In this document: one piece after another, positions 62,496 through 64,000 of the stretch
Layout of the letters: every line of letters starts with the position of its first letter
Position numbering within the stretch: the stretch's first letter is position 1
Assembly (NCBI RefSeq): GCF_030813635.1
Contig: NZ_JAUSUM010000001.1
Coordinates: 1 to 64,000, forward strand
Reading direction: 5' to 3'
Length of the DNA: 64,000 bases
Source of the DNA: Salibacterium salarium
GTDB lineage: Bacteria > Bacillota > Bacilli > Bacillales > Marinococcaceae
Translations under genes and position numbers: made by a program
The notes under the pieces: generated by a model
Told to the model about the DNA's origin: nothing
Database searches by the model: none
The model's input: only the letters and a program-made list of their open reading frames with translations

Positions 62496-62668
62496 TAAAT
62501 GTATTACAACAGATTCGATTTTATTAAATAATATTCTGTGTAATTAAAAGGCAAAGAAAAAGGTATACTAGGTTGTTTGCGCATATTCGCATAAGAGTAT
62601 ATGATTAATATTTTTATGAATGATTGGGAAATAATATGTTATACAAATCTAGGTAAAAACGAACAATC

Positions 62669-62704
62669 ACGAACGTATGAATATTATTTTGCTCAAATGT
62701 TCGT
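62669..62704. promoter_or_regulatory. Candidate PurR operator of purA
   Basis: Inverted ACGAAC (62669-62674) and GTTCGT (62699-62704) with 24 bases between cores, matching the paired PurBox arrangement (CGAAC cores, 16-17 bases between 14-mer boxes) of Bacillus. It lies just upstream of the purA promoter. Confidence 0.65.
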
Positions 62705-62710
62705 GTTTTG

Positions 62711-62739
62711 TTGACTTCTTCTTATGGAATTGATACACT
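62711..62739 (+). promoter_or_regulatory. purA promoter
   Basis: -35 TTGACT (62711-62716), 17-bp spacer, -10 TACACT (62734-62739). The leader to the start codon is about 75 bases. Confidence 0.7.
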
Positions 62740-62774
62740 ATGTAAGGGTTTGATTCTGTGAGTAATACATATAG

Positions 62775-64000
<1,226 letters not shown>

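Overview
The window is the replication-origin region of a spore-forming Bacillota, most likely a member of the Bacillaceae. Gene content and order match the Bacillus subtilis origin neighbourhood almost gene for gene: rRNA operon - bofA - yaaL - recR - yaaK - dnaX - SRP RNA - tadA, tRNA-Ser - serS - pdxT - pdxS - dacA - guaB - yaaC, then gyrA - gyrB - remB - recF - yaaA - dnaN - dnaA - oriC - rpmH - rnpA - spoIIIJ - jag - mnmE - mnmG - rsmG - noc - soj - spo0J - yyaC, and on to ychF, rpsF-ssb-rpsR, yybS-gdpP-rplI-dnaC and purA. The sequence is given with the dnaA side on the minus strand. Sporulation genes (bofA, yyaC, spoIIIJ/jag) support an endospore former. Acidic proteins hint at a halophilic or haloalkaliphilic lineage, but the genus cannot be fixed from the sequence.

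Layout. 1-5050 (minus): the 5' end of a 16S rRNA gene with its promoter, then the recombination/replication set bofA to tadA, with a 270-nt SRP RNA between tadA and dnaX. 5050-9500: an accessory persulfide-detoxification cluster (cstR, tauE-type exporter, TusA-rhodanese fusion, rhodanese-MBL persulfide dioxygenase, TusA, DsrE) with a repeated 16-bp operator-like palindrome at each promoter; the same palindrome also precedes a divergent dps gene. 9500-14850: further accessory genes (DMT transporter and divergent MocR-type regulator, a threonine-synthase-like PLP enzyme, tRNA-Ser(UGA), an Lrp/AsnC regulator preceded by a structured leader of unknown type). 15100-31610 (minus): serS with T-box, pdxTS, dacA, guaB, the gyrase genes, recF, yaaA, dnaN; yaaC is on plus and a degenerate HD-GYP gene lies between yaaC and gyrA. 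31610-33720: bipartite oriC flanking dnaA, with DnaA boxes on both sides and a DnaA-trio/AT-rich unwinding element between dnaA and dnaN. 33720-53650 (plus): ribosome/RNA-processing genes, chromosome segregation genes (noc, soj, spo0J), ychF, rpsF-ssb-rpsR, yybS-gdpP-rplI-dnaC. 53850-62500: an inserted surface-adhesion module (AraC regulator, 2060-residue LPXTG adhesin with five A-type and ten CnaB repeats, class D sortase) between dnaC and purA, whose 5' part ends the window.

How it works together. Most genes serve replication initiation, topology, segregation, translation and nucleotide/cofactor supply. The accessory insertions are self-contained: a thiol-persulfide sensing and sulfane-sulfur disposal operon, and a wall-anchored adhesin with its own sortase and regulator. 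Several intergenic regions carry palindromic or dispersed repeats with no gene; the best are a hairpin repeat with compensatory changes (23793-23836 and 45658-45758), a 22-bp repeat shared by 36189-36210 and 48456-48477, and a hairpin-rich stretch at 5160-5400. No prophage, insertion sequence or CRISPR array was recognised.
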